Shown piece after piece: positions 15,680 to 23,351 of a stretch of DNA of 64,000 nt. The translations under genes and the position numbers were made by a program. Every line of letters starts with the position of its first letter. Positions within the stretch are counted from its first letter, which is position 1. The stretch is from Caldilineaceae bacterium (GTDB taxonomy: Bacteria; Chloroflexota; Anaerolineae; Caldilineales; Caldilineaceae), in NCBI GenBank assembly GCA_020634755.1, contig JACKBC010000016.1:60943-124942 (forward strand), read 5' to 3'. Under the pieces are notes generated by a model. It was not told the origin of the DNA, ran no database searches, and was given only the letters and a program-made list of their open reading frames with translations.

Positions 15680-15901
15680 CTAGTAAGACCAGCGTGGCCA
15701 AGCTAAAAAGAGCAACCCACCGCCGGCGCTCGTTAGCATGACGACTTTGCTTTGGCTATCCAACGCCATCCACTGGCGATCAATGCGCGGGTCTTCCCCA
15801 CAGGCATTGTAGATGAGCGATGATGAATGAATTTTACGAAATAGATATTCATTTACCTCGCGGCTGATTTTCTTGCCAATATGTTCCAAGGCAACGGCCA
15901 C
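15680..15901 (-). pseudogene. Truncated BtaA-like (DUF3419) 3-amino-3-carboxypropyl transferase
   Basis: From the GTG at 15901 (AAGGAG seven bases upstream) about 73 residues are encoded. SSLIYNACGEDPRIDRQWM followed by ALDSQSKVVMLTSAG is the N-terminal signature of BtaA/DUF3419 enzymes, which load the aminocarboxypropyl group of S-adenosylmethionine onto diacylglycerol to make betaine lipids. Intact members have about 380-420 residues. Here homology stops exactly after TSAG and the frame ends 15 codons later. The following DNA in another frame reads like a different membrane-protein end (VALFSLATLVLLALYIYRQ), so two gene fragments seem joined. It lies 15 bp after the phospholipase-like gene. 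Confidence 0.7.
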
Positions 15902-15916
15902 GGTCAATCTCCTTGC

Positions 15917-16591
15917 TTAGCCCTCTTGATGAAAACAGTGAAGCGCTTCTGAGCCACCTTGGCGGATGATAGCCTTGACAGCGCGCTGATACTCTTTAGC
16001 CGTGCGCTGCTGTGCCATGATCATCGAATAGACAAAGCGCAATCCGCGCTCGGGTGAATCCAGATGCATGGCCTCATGGCTGTGTGGCGGCAGCCAGATG
16101 CGGCGCAGCAATGCGCCAATCAGCGGAATATGGAACAGTATTTCCAGTGCAAACCAATGGGCGGTGCGTAGTTCATAATGAGTGAGCAACGCCTGGTCTA
16201 ACCCGTCAATCACATCGATTATAGGCGTCTGCTCGGTATGGTGCTCGCGCAGCCACAGATCTACATAATTGGTATGCGAATAAAAATCTTGCACTGTATG
16301 CAAAAGCCGACCCAATGCAATGCGCTGGCGATGAGCCAATTCGGTGGGCTTATCCACCTGCTCTTTAGAAAGACCGGCCAGCTGTTCAATGAGCCGATGC
16401 TGTTCTTCTACATAATCCAAGCCGGTCGTGATGGTATCATTGCAAAAGTGACGATATGAATCACTAGAAAGAAAAAGGTCCTTGATAGAATCTTGCGCCA
16501 GATTGGCCTCTATCACCTGTTTCAATGCACGTGGGCTAAAGTTACGCTGCAAGACCCATGCCGTTGTTTCGATATGATATTTGGCGTACAT
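15917..16591 (-). CDS. Het-C / zinc phospholipase C-like protein
   Basis: A 224-residue protein. ATG 16591 lies four bases after the acyltransferase stop. The central block ALGRLLHTVQDFYSHTNYVD is the hallmark of Het-C and zinc-dependent phospholipase C-like helical proteins, where His/Asp residues bind catalytic zinc; HFCNDTITTG and HYELRTAHWFALE supply further His. A hydrophobic segment near residues 150-165 (LEILFHIPLIGALLRRI) could be membrane-associated. In context it could release diacylglycerol for the BtaA-like enzyme encoded next. No signal peptide is visible, so the action may be on the cytoplasmic membrane face. The reaction is inferred from family and neighbours. Confidence 0.72.
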   Translation of the reverse strand: MYAKYHIETTAWVLQRNFSPRALKQVIEANLAQDSIKDLFLSSDSYRHFCNDTITTGLDYVEEQHRLIEQLAGLSKEQVDKPTELAHRQRIALGRLLHTVQDFYSHTNYVDLWLREHHTEQTPIIDVIDGLDQALLTHYELRTAHWFALEILFHIPLIGALLRRIWLPPHSHEAMHLDSPERGLRFVYSMIMAQQRTAKEYQRAVKAIIRQGGSEALHCFHQEG

Positions 16592-16595
16592 TGGG

Positions 16596-17573
16596 CTAAT
16601 ACCGTTCTCTCATTCTGCCTACTTGCATCCCCACATCGGTAGCGTTGCCCAACGCATAAATCGTCATGCGCAGGTGAGCGCTCAGATCGCGGCGCTTTTT
16701 AATATGGGCAATCTGTGCAAAGGGAATGGGATTGCCAATGGCGATCTGCAACGTCTGGCCAATTTTGTTGTGCACTTCGCGCACAATCAGCGAAAGACGC
16801 AATGTCTCGCTAAACTGGCTAATCACCTGAAAAAGGCGGCTATTATGGCCATGAAAGTAAATGGGAACGACGGTGGCTTCAGTCATCTGGACCAGCTTGG
16901 CGAAAAAGAGCTTCCATGCTAAATCGGTCACGGGGCCGGTCAGCCCGGCAGATGTGGAGATGCCGCCCGCCGGAAAAATGACCATTGTTCCACCAGCGCG
17001 CAAATAGCCAAGCGCCTGCTGTTTGGTCCGAATATTAGCGCGGGTGGCTTCTGCCGTCTTGTCAAAGTTGATGGGCAGCACAAACTGTTCAATCCGCTCT
17101 TCGCGACAGAGGGCTGAATGCAACATAATGCGGAAATCGCCACGCGCCATGGTAGCAAGATGGCAAACGGCCAGGCCGTCCAGCAGCCCAAACGGGTGAT
17201 TAGCAATAAAAATGAGCGGCCCGTCAGACGGAATTTGGGTCAGCTGCTCTGGCTCATAATCCAAGCGAATATCTAGCTCTTCTAAAGCAAGCTGCCAGAA
17301 ATTGCTGCTTGGCTCATATCGATCTAACACCTTTGCATAGCGTTTTTCCAACTTACGCACACCACCAAGTTGTTCAACAGTGCGAATCAGCAGGCTTTTG
17401 AGAGGCGGGTCTGCTGGCGTTGTATAGGTCAGGCCCATCGAGCGGCGCGGCAGGTGATTGAATCCTTTTAAGTCTGTTCGTAAACCCTCTGTGCCAAACC
17501 GATCTGTTAGAGACTGCACACGATTCACAACCGAATTTACGGATTGGTTCTTAATCAATTGAATCTTCCCCAT
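16596..17573 (-). CDS. Lysophospholipid acyltransferase (PlsC-like)
   Basis: A 325-residue protein. LIFIANHPFGLLDGLAV is the PlsC acyltransferase motif I in the NHPFGxxDG form seen in the hemolysin/OlsA-type branch. TMVIFPAGGIS corresponds to the phosphate-binding FPEG block, and EATVVPIYFHGHNS to motif IV. These enzymes esterify lysophosphatidic acid or lyso-ornithine lipid with acyl-ACP or acyl-CoA at the membrane. About 90 N-terminal residues precede the domain. It starts an operon with the phospholipase-like gene (four-base gap) and the BtaA-like remnant, which suggests membrane-lipid remodelling. The exact acceptor is not deducible. Confidence 0.85.
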   Translation of the reverse strand: MGKIQLIKNQSVNSVVNRVQSLTDRFGTEGLRTDLKGFNHLPRRSMGLTYTTPADPPLKSLLIRTVEQLGGVRKLEKRYAKVLDRYEPSSNFWQLALEELDIRLDYEPEQLTQIPSDGPLIFIANHPFGLLDGLAVCHLATMARGDFRIMLHSALCREERIEQFVLPINFDKTAEATRANIRTKQQALGYLRAGGTMVIFPAGGISTSAGLTGPVTDLAWKLFFAKLVQMTEATVVPIYFHGHNSRLFQVISQFSETLRLSLIVREVHNKIGQTLQIAIGNPIPFAQIAHIKKRRDLSAHLRMTIYALGNATDVGMQVGRMRERY

Positions 17574-17877
17574 TCATTATTTGGCACAAATAATTGATTT
17601 GTACGACCTGCGCTGGTGGAATAACCGCCAACATCACGAATATTATATGCACCGGGCAATGGCAGATGGCGCTGCCCAGATTGATGGATCATCATGGTTT
17701 TTGTTCCTGGACTTTTAGCTTCCCAACAGCCAATAAAGGTAAACGGATTTCACACATCAATTTAGCAGCAATCTATTAACGGTTCGTTACCTCTACGTCA
17801 TCTGTCTGCCAATAAGTCGTAAACAGGTTGCAAAGATGCAAAAGCGATCACGGGTCAATTATTCACGACTTACGCAG
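17574..17877. other. Gap upstream of acyltransferase operon
   Basis: About 300 bp between the divergent acyltransferase start and the A2 element. A 61-codon frame at 17594-17779 lacks a ribosome site and a recognisable pattern, so I treat the stretch as non-coding. It presumably holds the promoter of the leftward lipid operon, but I see no convincing -35/-10 pair. Confidence 0.4.
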
Positions 17878-17943
17878 CGCCCGTGGTTCGCCAAGGGTAA
17901 ACCAGTTTGCCTTCCTAAAATTTTACCCAAGGCTTGCGTAAGT
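17878..17943 (+). mobile_element. Family A2 MITE-like element (66 bp)
   Basis: It begins ACTTACGCAGCGCCCGTGG, identical over the first 24 bases to the copy at 8195 apart from one base, and ends CAAGGCTTGCGTAAGT. It is about ten bases shorter than its sisters in the middle. Confidence 0.7.
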
Positions 17944-18017
17944 CCAGTTATTGTTGTCTCTTTACATTCCGTTAACGCATAACAGACAAAAACCAATATC
18001 TTACACCTGTAGTTTAT

Positions 18018-18310
18018 GATACACTCAGGGAGGAATTGGAATACTTTCTTCAAATTCGCCATAAACGCCACAAACTTGGAGATCCCGGTGAACAGCTAAA
18101 TATTCAATGATGAAAGCTATGACGACATGGATTGGCTGGAAGCCGAATTGGCAGATACGCTTGATGAAGATTATGAACTGGAGCTTTCTGAACCAGATTC
18201 CATACAAAGAGGTTGACCACGAAACCATCATCCTGCCGGAGTGGGTCTATCATCAAAATTACGAGCGCAAAGTATTGCCGCAGGAGCTTTATGTTCCGTC
18301 GCGTTATTGA
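18018..18310 (+). pseudogene. Decayed small gene in three frames
   Basis: Three adjoining stretches look protein-like but sit in different frames. The first, 18018-18110, is basic (EELEYFLQIRHKRHKLG). The second, 18109-18216, is strongly acidic (DWLEAELADTLDEDYELEL). The third ends at 18310 (TIILPEWVYHQNYERK). Two frameshifts would join them into about 95 residues. GGGAGG at 18028 resembles a ribosome site but is inside the first part. I do not recognise the family, and the call rests on composition only. Confidence 0.3.
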
Positions 18311-18383
18311 TGTATACTGCGGTTGAGCGTGGATTTGAAATCTCCATCTATATCTACCCCATTGAAGAACAAAGGAGACAATC

Positions 18384-18929
18384 ATGCGTCAACAGCCAGG
18401 ACAAAAGGCGCCCTTGGTCAAATTGCCGGCAATAGATGGTTCAGTTTTTGATACGTCGCGCCTGGCCGGCACGCCCTATATGCTTTCGTTTTTTCGTTTT
18501 GCCAGCTGCCCGTTTTGCAATCTGCGCGTTCACGAACTTTGTGAACGATTTGCCGATTTTGGCGATAACTTTACAATCGTTGCCATCTTTGACTCACCGC
18601 TGGACAACCTGATTCAACACGCCGAGCGTCATCACGCGCAATTTCCCATTTTGGCCGATGAAGACAACCATTATTACCAGGAATATGGGATCGAACACTC
18701 GATTTTCGGTGTGCTGAAAGGCATAATAGGGCGCATGGCCACGCTGCGGCGCGCCATGTCCATGGGCTATCAAGCCAAAATCATCAAAGGCAGCCTAACC
18801 ACCATGCCGGCTGATTTTTGCATCGACCAGGCTGGCATTATTCAAGTGGCCTACTACGGCAGGGACGAAGGCGATCACTTGCCGCTTGAGCAGGTGAAAC
18901 AATTTGCAAGTCAGGCCACAGCCAGCTAA
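18384..18929 (+). CDS. AhpC/TSA-family peroxiredoxin-like protein
   Basis: A 181-residue thioredoxin-fold protein with AAAGGAG seven bases upstream of ATG. It follows the AhpC/TSA layout: GQKAPLVKLPAIDGSVFDTS is the entry strand and LSFFRFASCPFCNLRVHEL carries a CxxC pair at about residues 45-48. NFTIVAIFDSPLDNLIQHAE and FPILADEDNHYYQEYGIEHS match the middle of peroxiredoxin-like proteins. The classical PxxxTxxC is replaced by FRFASCPFC, so it may be a thiol oxidoreductase rather than a standard peroxidase. Cytoplasmic, no signal peptide. The glycerophosphodiesterase gene follows 64 bp downstream but need not be co-regulated. Confidence 0.83.
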   Translation: MRQQPGQKAPLVKLPAIDGSVFDTSRLAGTPYMLSFFRFASCPFCNLRVHELCERFADFGDNFTIVAIFDSPLDNLIQHAERHHAQFPILADEDNHYYQEYGIEHSIFGVLKGIIGRMATLRRAMSMGYQAKIIKGSLTTMPADFCIDQAGIIQVAYYGRDEGDHLPLEQVKQFASQATAS

Positions 18930-18993
18930 CCACAGAATCACATCTCAAAGTCGAATCCAGCGGCCTTGAATAGCGCGCGCTTGAGAATAGAAT

Positions 18994-19791
18994 ATGCACA
19001 ATCTCATTAATCTTCATGACGCCAAGTCCATTGCGGCCCACCGCCCCATTATGATCGCCCACCGCGGTGGCGTGGTAGCTGCGGGCGCGCCCGAAAACTC
19101 GCTGCGCGCCCTTGAGCTGGCCGCGCAGCAGGGCTACGATATGGTGGAGCTGGACCTGCGCCGGGCCAAAGATGGCGTGCCGGTCCTTTTGCACGGCTAC
19201 GGCAGCCGCGGCAGCATGTGGGTGGATTGCGGTGTGGCGGCTAACATTGAGGATTTTACCAGCGCGGAACTGGCCGGCATTACCTACCGGGGGACGGACC
19301 AATCCGTGGTCACCTTTGAAGCGGCGCTGGCATTGTGTCGGCAGCTGAAGCTAGGCATTATGCTGGACATTAAAACGCCAGATAGCGCGCCGCTGTCAAC
19401 GCCTTATTTGGCGCGCATTACGGCGCTGCTGGAGCAATATGAATTGACCGACGCCATTATGACGCTCTGCACGCGGCCGGAAGCGCGTCAGCTTCTGCCC
19501 AGCACCACACTTTGGCCCATTCGGGCGCGCACGTTACAGGCCGCACTGGATGGCGAGCAATCGCTCCACGGTCACTTCTGGTTTGATGACCCCGCTTCGG
19601 CCACGGATGAGCAGATCCGGCAATTGAGCCAACGCGGGGCGCTGACCATTGCCTGCCTCAATTCATTTCGCTACCCTCATCACTCCTTCAACACGCTGGA
19701 ACGCGTGGATGCCGAACGCATGAAGGCCGTGCCCGTGGATGGCTTTCAGATCGATTCGCAATATGGGGAGTTTTTCGAAAAGCTGGCTTAA
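18994..19791 (+). CDS. Glycerophosphodiester phosphodiesterase family protein
   Basis: A 265-residue TIM-barrel protein. IMIAHRGG holds the first catalytic His, GAPENSLRALELAAQQGYD the loop Glu, and MVELDLRRAKDGVPVLLHG the ELD metal ligands and second His. In most family members that last motif reads HD; here it is HG, so one residue next to the second catalytic His is altered. GIMLDIKTP matches the later Glu/Asp strand. GDPD enzymes release glycerol-3-phosphate from deacylated phospholipids and help phosphate scavenging. No signal peptide, so the substrate would be cytoplasmic. No clear ribosome site precedes the ATG. A small inverted-repeat element inserts right behind the stop codon. Confidence 0.85.
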   Translation: MHNLINLHDAKSIAAHRPIMIAHRGGVVAAGAPENSLRALELAAQQGYDMVELDLRRAKDGVPVLLHGYGSRGSMWVDCGVAANIEDFTSAELAGITYRGTDQSVVTFEAALALCRQLKLGIMLDIKTPDSAPLSTPYLARITALLEQYELTDAIMTLCTRPEARQLLPSTTLWPIRARTLQAALDGEQSLHGHFWFDDPASATDEQIRQLSQRGALTIACLNSFRYPHHSFNTLERVDAERMKAVPVDGFQIDSQYGEFFEKLA

Positions 19792-19934
19792 GCTTAAGGT
19801 GCTGGTTGACTGACAAATCTTATTTACCGCCAAGATCGCCAAGAAACGCGCAGAATCTACTCGGGTACTTTTTGCGCATCTGCGCACCCTTGGTGGTGGC
19901 AAGATTAAATCTGTCAGTCAATCAGCTTAAGGTG
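19791..19934. mobile_element. 122-bp inverted-repeat element with 11-bp flanking direct repeats
   Basis: The 11-bp sequence AGCTTAAGGTG occurs at 19791-19801 and again at 19924-19934. Between them lie 122 bp whose ends are inverted: GGTTGACTGACA at the left and TGTCAGTCAATC at the right, with further pairing (CAAATCTTATT against AAGATTAAAT). This is the layout of a MITE with a target-site duplication. The left repeat touches the GDPD stop codon. No coding capacity. No second copy is seen in the window. Confidence 0.65.
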
Positions 19935-19947
19935 AGGAAAATACAAT

Positions 19948-20034
19948 GGCTCATGGTGAATGGCAAATTGTGAATAGTGAATAAGGGGGAGCGAGTCGGC
20001 GACTCCGTTCATGACTCACCATTCACCATTAACA
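19948..20034. repeat. Foldback sequence
   Basis: CATGGTGAATGG near 19952 is answered by CCATTCACCATT near 20020, and ATTGTGAA by TTAACAAT. They form a loose inverted repeat of about 85 bp immediately before the A1 element at 20048. No protein-like frame. It fills the rest of the gap between GDPD and the sulfurtransferase. Confidence 0.45.
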
Positions 20035-20047
20035 ATGAAGAACTCAC

Positions 20048-20123
20048 GTTACGCAGCGACAGCCAGTCTGCTAGAGAGAAACAGAAACGTCGGCGATCCG
20101 ACTTTCCGCTAGGCTTGCATAAC
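20048..20123 (+). mobile_element. Family A1 MITE-like element (76 bp)
   Basis: It begins GTTACGCAGCGACAGCCAG and ends CTAGGCTTGCATAAC. Over its length it differs from the copy at 3547 at only about seven positions and has exactly the same length. It lies in the same orientation. Confidence 0.75.
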
Positions 20124-20178
20124 ATACGTTAAGAAGGGGAATGCGGGCAATCATCTCTCGGGAATAGGCGTCACATTG

Positions 20179-21033
20179 CTATTCCTCACCCGTGGCCACT
20201 GGACGTGATGCATCTGTGATCCAATCGCTCCACGAGCCAATGTAGACGCGCGGCGTGCCGTATCCAGCCAGCGCCAGCGCCAGCAGGTTGTTGTGGACGC
20301 TGACGCCAGAGCCGCAATAGAAAATGGTTTCCTCGGGTGCAGCGTCGCCCAGCAGCGCCTCAAAGCGCGCCCGCAATTGGTCCGCAGGCAGGAACTTGCC
20401 ATTGGCATCCAGATTGCGCGCGTACCAGGCCGATTGCGCCCCCGGAATGTGGCCAGAGACCGGGTCCATGGGGCTGGGTTCGCCGCGATAGCGCGACTCA
20501 TCGCGCGAGTCGAACATTTTGGAGGCGCGGCTCTGTACGTTGGCCATCACGTCGGCCACGCTGACCTGCATTTCTGGCCGCGGCTGGGCCACAAACGTGC
20601 GCTGGGAGCGCGTCTCCACGCCGCTGCTGGTCGGTCGCCCCTCTTGTTGCCATTGGCGCCAGTCGCCATCCAGTACGGCCACCTTGTCGTGCCCCAACCA
20701 GCGCAGCATCCACCAGAGCCGTCCGGCATAGACGCTGCTGTTGTCGTCATAGGCAATCACCTGCGTGTTGGCGTCGATGCCCCATTCGGAAAGCTGTTTG
20801 GCAAATGCTTCAATGTGCGGTAGCGGATGGCGTCCCGTCTCGCCCGGTATAATGGGGCCAGACAAATCTTCATCCAGATGCGCATAGACCGCACCGGGAA
20901 TGTGTGCTTCCACATATGCCGTTCGCCCCTCAGCCGGGCTGCCCAGCTTAAACCGGCAATCCACAATCACCCAGTTAGGATTGTGCAAGTGCTGCGCCAG
21001 CTCGGCGCTGGAAATGGTAATGGTGTATGTCAT
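20179..21033 (-). CDS. Thiosulfate/3-mercaptopyruvate sulfurtransferase (rhodanese)
   Basis: A 284-residue protein with two rhodanese domains. The first (about 8-130) is inactive and reads IVDCRFKLGSPAEG with HIPGAVYAHLDEDLS. The second (about 155-275) carries the active-site loop FYCGSGVSVHNN with the persulfide-forming Cys. The CGSGVS loop is typical of SseA/YnjE-like mercaptopyruvate or thiosulfate sulfurtransferases. It moves sulfane sulfur to cyanide or thiols in the cytoplasm. The ATG is preceded by GGGAG / AGGAG-like sequence (CCTCCCAGGAGAAACTC on the minus strand). It is a single gene flanked by hairpins, with no operon partner. Confidence 0.9.
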   Translation of the reverse strand: MTYTITISSAELAQHLHNPNWVIVDCRFKLGSPAEGRTAYVEAHIPGAVYAHLDEDLSGPIIPGETGRHPLPHIEAFAKQLSEWGIDANTQVIAYDDNSSVYAGRLWWMLRWLGHDKVAVLDGDWRQWQQEGRPTSSGVETRSQRTFVAQPRPEMQVSVADVMANVQSRASKMFDSRDESRYRGEPSPMDPVSGHIPGAQSAWYARNLDANGKFLPADQLRARFEALLGDAAPEETIFYCGSGVSVHNNLLALALAGYGTPRVYIGSWSDWITDASRPVATGEE

Positions 21034-21073
21034 GAGTTTCTCCTGGGAGGATCGGAGTGGAAGATTACGAGGC

Positions 21074-21127
21074 AGGGAATAGGCCGCGCCAGGCGAGAGT
21101 CTTCACGCATAGTCCGGCCTATTCCCT
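21074..21127. terminator. Hairpin between sulfurtransferase and S9 peptidase
   Basis: A 13-bp perfect stem AGGGAATAGGCCG (21074-21086) with 21115-21127. On the minus strand it lies after the S9 peptidase stop and before the sulfurtransferase start, so it may end the peptidase transcript. The loop is 28 bases and no clear T-run follows. Confidence 0.45.
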
Positions 21128-21150
21128 ACTCCTTACTTCCTACTCTCACT

Positions 21151-23055
21151 CTATGGTTTTAGATGTTGGGCAAAAAAGGTCGTAATTGCGTTGTAACAGC
21201 GCACTTTGTTCTCATATTTGATCACATCGTGGCCTTCGTTGGCAAAGACCAAATAGTCGATCTCTTTGCCCTGAGCGCGTAGGGCATCGACTAGATCGCT
21301 GGATTCTTTTTCGACCACGCGTGGATCATTGGCGCCCTGAATGACCAGCATGGGGCAAGCGAGCTGATGCAGGTGTGTATCGGGTGAACGCTCGACGAGA
21401 AAGTCGTGGTCGCGTTCGGGATGGCCCAGCGCAATTTCAAAATAGGTGCGCCAAGTGGGCGGCAACCGCTCCATAAAGGTGAACAAATTATACGGGCCAA
21501 ACATGTCGCAAGCGGCCCGCCACAGTTCGGGGTGGCGACCGGCCAGCGTCAGCGTCATGTAGCCGCCGTACGAGCGCCCAACCACGGCCGCGCGGGTGGT
21601 ATCCAGTCGCGGGTCGGCAGCCAACAGCTCCAGCGCCCACACATGATCCAGCCGATCCTGCCCACCCCAGTCGCGATCCACATGCTTCATATAGGCTAGT
21701 CCATAACCGCTGCTGCCACGCACATTGGGCACAAAGACGGCCATGCCGTTGAGCGTCAGAAACTGAATCAGCGGCATGGAAAACCAGGTAAAGTCGGGGC
21801 GTTCCTGGCTCTGCGGACCGCCGTGAATGTAGAAGACCAGCGGGCGCGGTCCGGCAAAGCCTAACTCAGCCGCCGGCAAATAGAGCCGCGCCGAAATGCG
21901 CAAGCCATCGTGGCTGGTGTAAGAGGCATCCTCACCCGCCGCCAACAGTTCCGCCGGAATGCCCAGCACCCGTTCGTTGGTGCGCGGGCTGGGGCCATTT
22001 TCATCGAGCAGATAAATTTGGGCCGGCGTGGTGGCGGTGGAAAAGGAGAGCACAAAGCGGTCGCTCTCTTTATCGTGCGCAATGGATTCCAACACGCCAT
22101 CGCGCAGCTCCCCCTGTCCACAGAGCGTTTTGGCGATGATAAACTGACGCGCTTCCTCATCAAATTCGCCAACGTAAACCCAAGAGCAGCCGTCAATGTT
22201 ATATTGCAGCAGATAACGATTACCGTCCAGATGGGTCACATTCTCCAGTTCGCCGATGCCAGCATGCTGTAAGCCCTGGATGTTCACCTCTTGCACCACC
22301 GGGCTGGCAACGTTCAAATAGCCCAGCCCATACTGGTCATCAAAGAGCGACGTGGTCAGTAGCAAGTTGCCCCGCGGCGTAAACGCACCGCCGCCGATGC
22401 CATTCAACATGGGCGTATCCGAGTCGGCGCGCTGGGCCAGCGGTTCACCATAAAAGAGCGTGCGGCTGCTTTGGCCCGCTTGCCAGCGAAACAGCACCAC
22501 ATCACCGGATGTGTAGCTTTCGGCCAACACCACCTGGTCGTATGCTTCAGTGACAGCCAGGGGATAGTTGCCGTACGGGCTGCTGCCCAGATCCGTTTTG
22601 GCCAGCGTCTGTAGATTGACCATAAAGGCGCTGTAGTTGGCCTCCTGACGCGGATCTACCACAAAGATGGCCTGCAAGTGCTCGGCGTCACATTTGGCGC
22701 AGACCAGTTGCTGACCGGCAAATTCGTCACCAAAGAGCGGCTGCGGAATGCCGCCCAGTTGCGGGATCAGCATGGGCTGATAGTTTTCATCCCCATCGCT
22801 GTCGATCATGACCATGATTTTATCCAGCTTGGGCAGCACCACAAAGGCGCGCCCGCCCAGCAAATGCGGGTTTTGCAGCGCAATGTGGGGTGGCAGCAGC
22901 GGCTCCGGTACGCTGCCCTCTTCACTCATCGCATAGAGGCTCAATCGCCCCGAGAGATCGCTGATAAAATAGATGCGATTGCCTACAAGCTGCGGGTTGA
23001 GAAACTGGCGGGCGGCCAGCAAAGATTCAATGCGGAAGTCGTTAGTAGATTCCAT
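21151..23055 (-). CDS. S9 prolyl-oligopeptidase-family hydrolase
   Basis: A 634-residue protein from the ATG at 23055 (an upstream TTG is less likely). The N-terminal 370 residues form a beta-propeller with repeated SDLSGRLSLYAMSEEG-like blades. The C-terminal alpha/beta hydrolase domain carries HGGPQSQERPDFTW as oxyanion region, VGRSYGGYMTLTLAGRHPEL with the nucleophile Ser, IQGANDPRV with the Asp and FANEGHDV with the His. The layout fits acylaminoacyl-peptidase / dipeptidyl-peptidase-like enzymes that trim short peptides. No signal peptide, so it is probably cytoplasmic, and it could process peptides delivered by the ABC importers further along. Single gene. Confidence 0.9.
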   Translation of the reverse strand: MESTNDFRIESLLAARQFLNPQLVGNRIYFISDLSGRLSLYAMSEEGSVPEPLLPPHIALQNPHLLGGRAFVVLPKLDKIMVMIDSDGDENYQPMLIPQLGGIPQPLFGDEFAGQQLVCAKCDAEHLQAIFVVDPRQEANYSAFMVNLQTLAKTDLGSSPYGNYPLAVTEAYDQVVLAESYTSGDVVLFRWQAGQSSRTLFYGEPLAQRADSDTPMLNGIGGGAFTPRGNLLLTTSLFDDQYGLGYLNVASPVVQEVNIQGLQHAGIGELENVTHLDGNRYLLQYNIDGCSWVYVGEFDEEARQFIIAKTLCGQGELRDGVLESIAHDKESDRFVLSFSTATTPAQIYLLDENGPSPRTNERVLGIPAELLAAGEDASYTSHDGLRISARLYLPAAELGFAGPRPLVFYIHGGPQSQERPDFTWFSMPLIQFLTLNGMAVFVPNVRGSSGYGLAYMKHVDRDWGGQDRLDHVWALELLAADPRLDTTRAAVVGRSYGGYMTLTLAGRHPELWRAACDMFGPYNLFTFMERLPPTWRTYFEIALGHPERDHDFLVERSPDTHLHQLACPMLVIQGANDPRVVEKESSDLVDALRAQGKEIDYLVFANEGHDVIKYENKVRCYNAITTFFAQHLKP

Positions 23056-23108
23056 ACAAAACCCCGGCAAAATGATACTCGTATTGTCAATATAAACTCA
23101 ACGTAATA

Positions 23109-23134
23109 GTTCTGTAATATTTATACTACAGAAC
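23109..23134. promoter_or_regulatory. Dyad in divergent promoter region
   Basis: A perfect 8-bp inverted repeat GTTCTGTA / TACAGAAC with a 10-base AT-rich spacer lies in the 296-bp gap between the divergent S9 peptidase and beta-propeller genes. It resembles an operator for a dimeric regulator. The copy TTGTAATATTTACTTG just downstream repeats its inner words. The regulator is unknown. Confidence 0.35.
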
Positions 23135-23351
23135 ACAATATCTTTGTAATATTTACTTGTTATCATGGCCACATCCCCCGCTTTCGCACTATATCCTTGC
23201 AGAATGCGAGGAGCAGTAGTTCATAGGAATTGATGATTTTCAGGGAATGCGCGTTCCCTCTAGCGCTGTTCCCGGCGCAATAGTGGCGTTCACAAACGTC
23301 GATTCCAACACATAGTGAACTACTGGGTATCACAGAAAGGAGCCATTCTAA

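Noticed and set aside
17594..17779. 61-codon plus-strand frame as a small gene
   Set aside because: No ribosome site, no homology pattern, and odd composition rich in Ile/Thr/Cys; it more likely lies in a promoter gap.
3547..20123. Family A and B repeats as a CRISPR array
   Set aside because: The repeats are dispersed over kilobases, palindromic over their full length and not separated by regular spacers; no cas gene is present.
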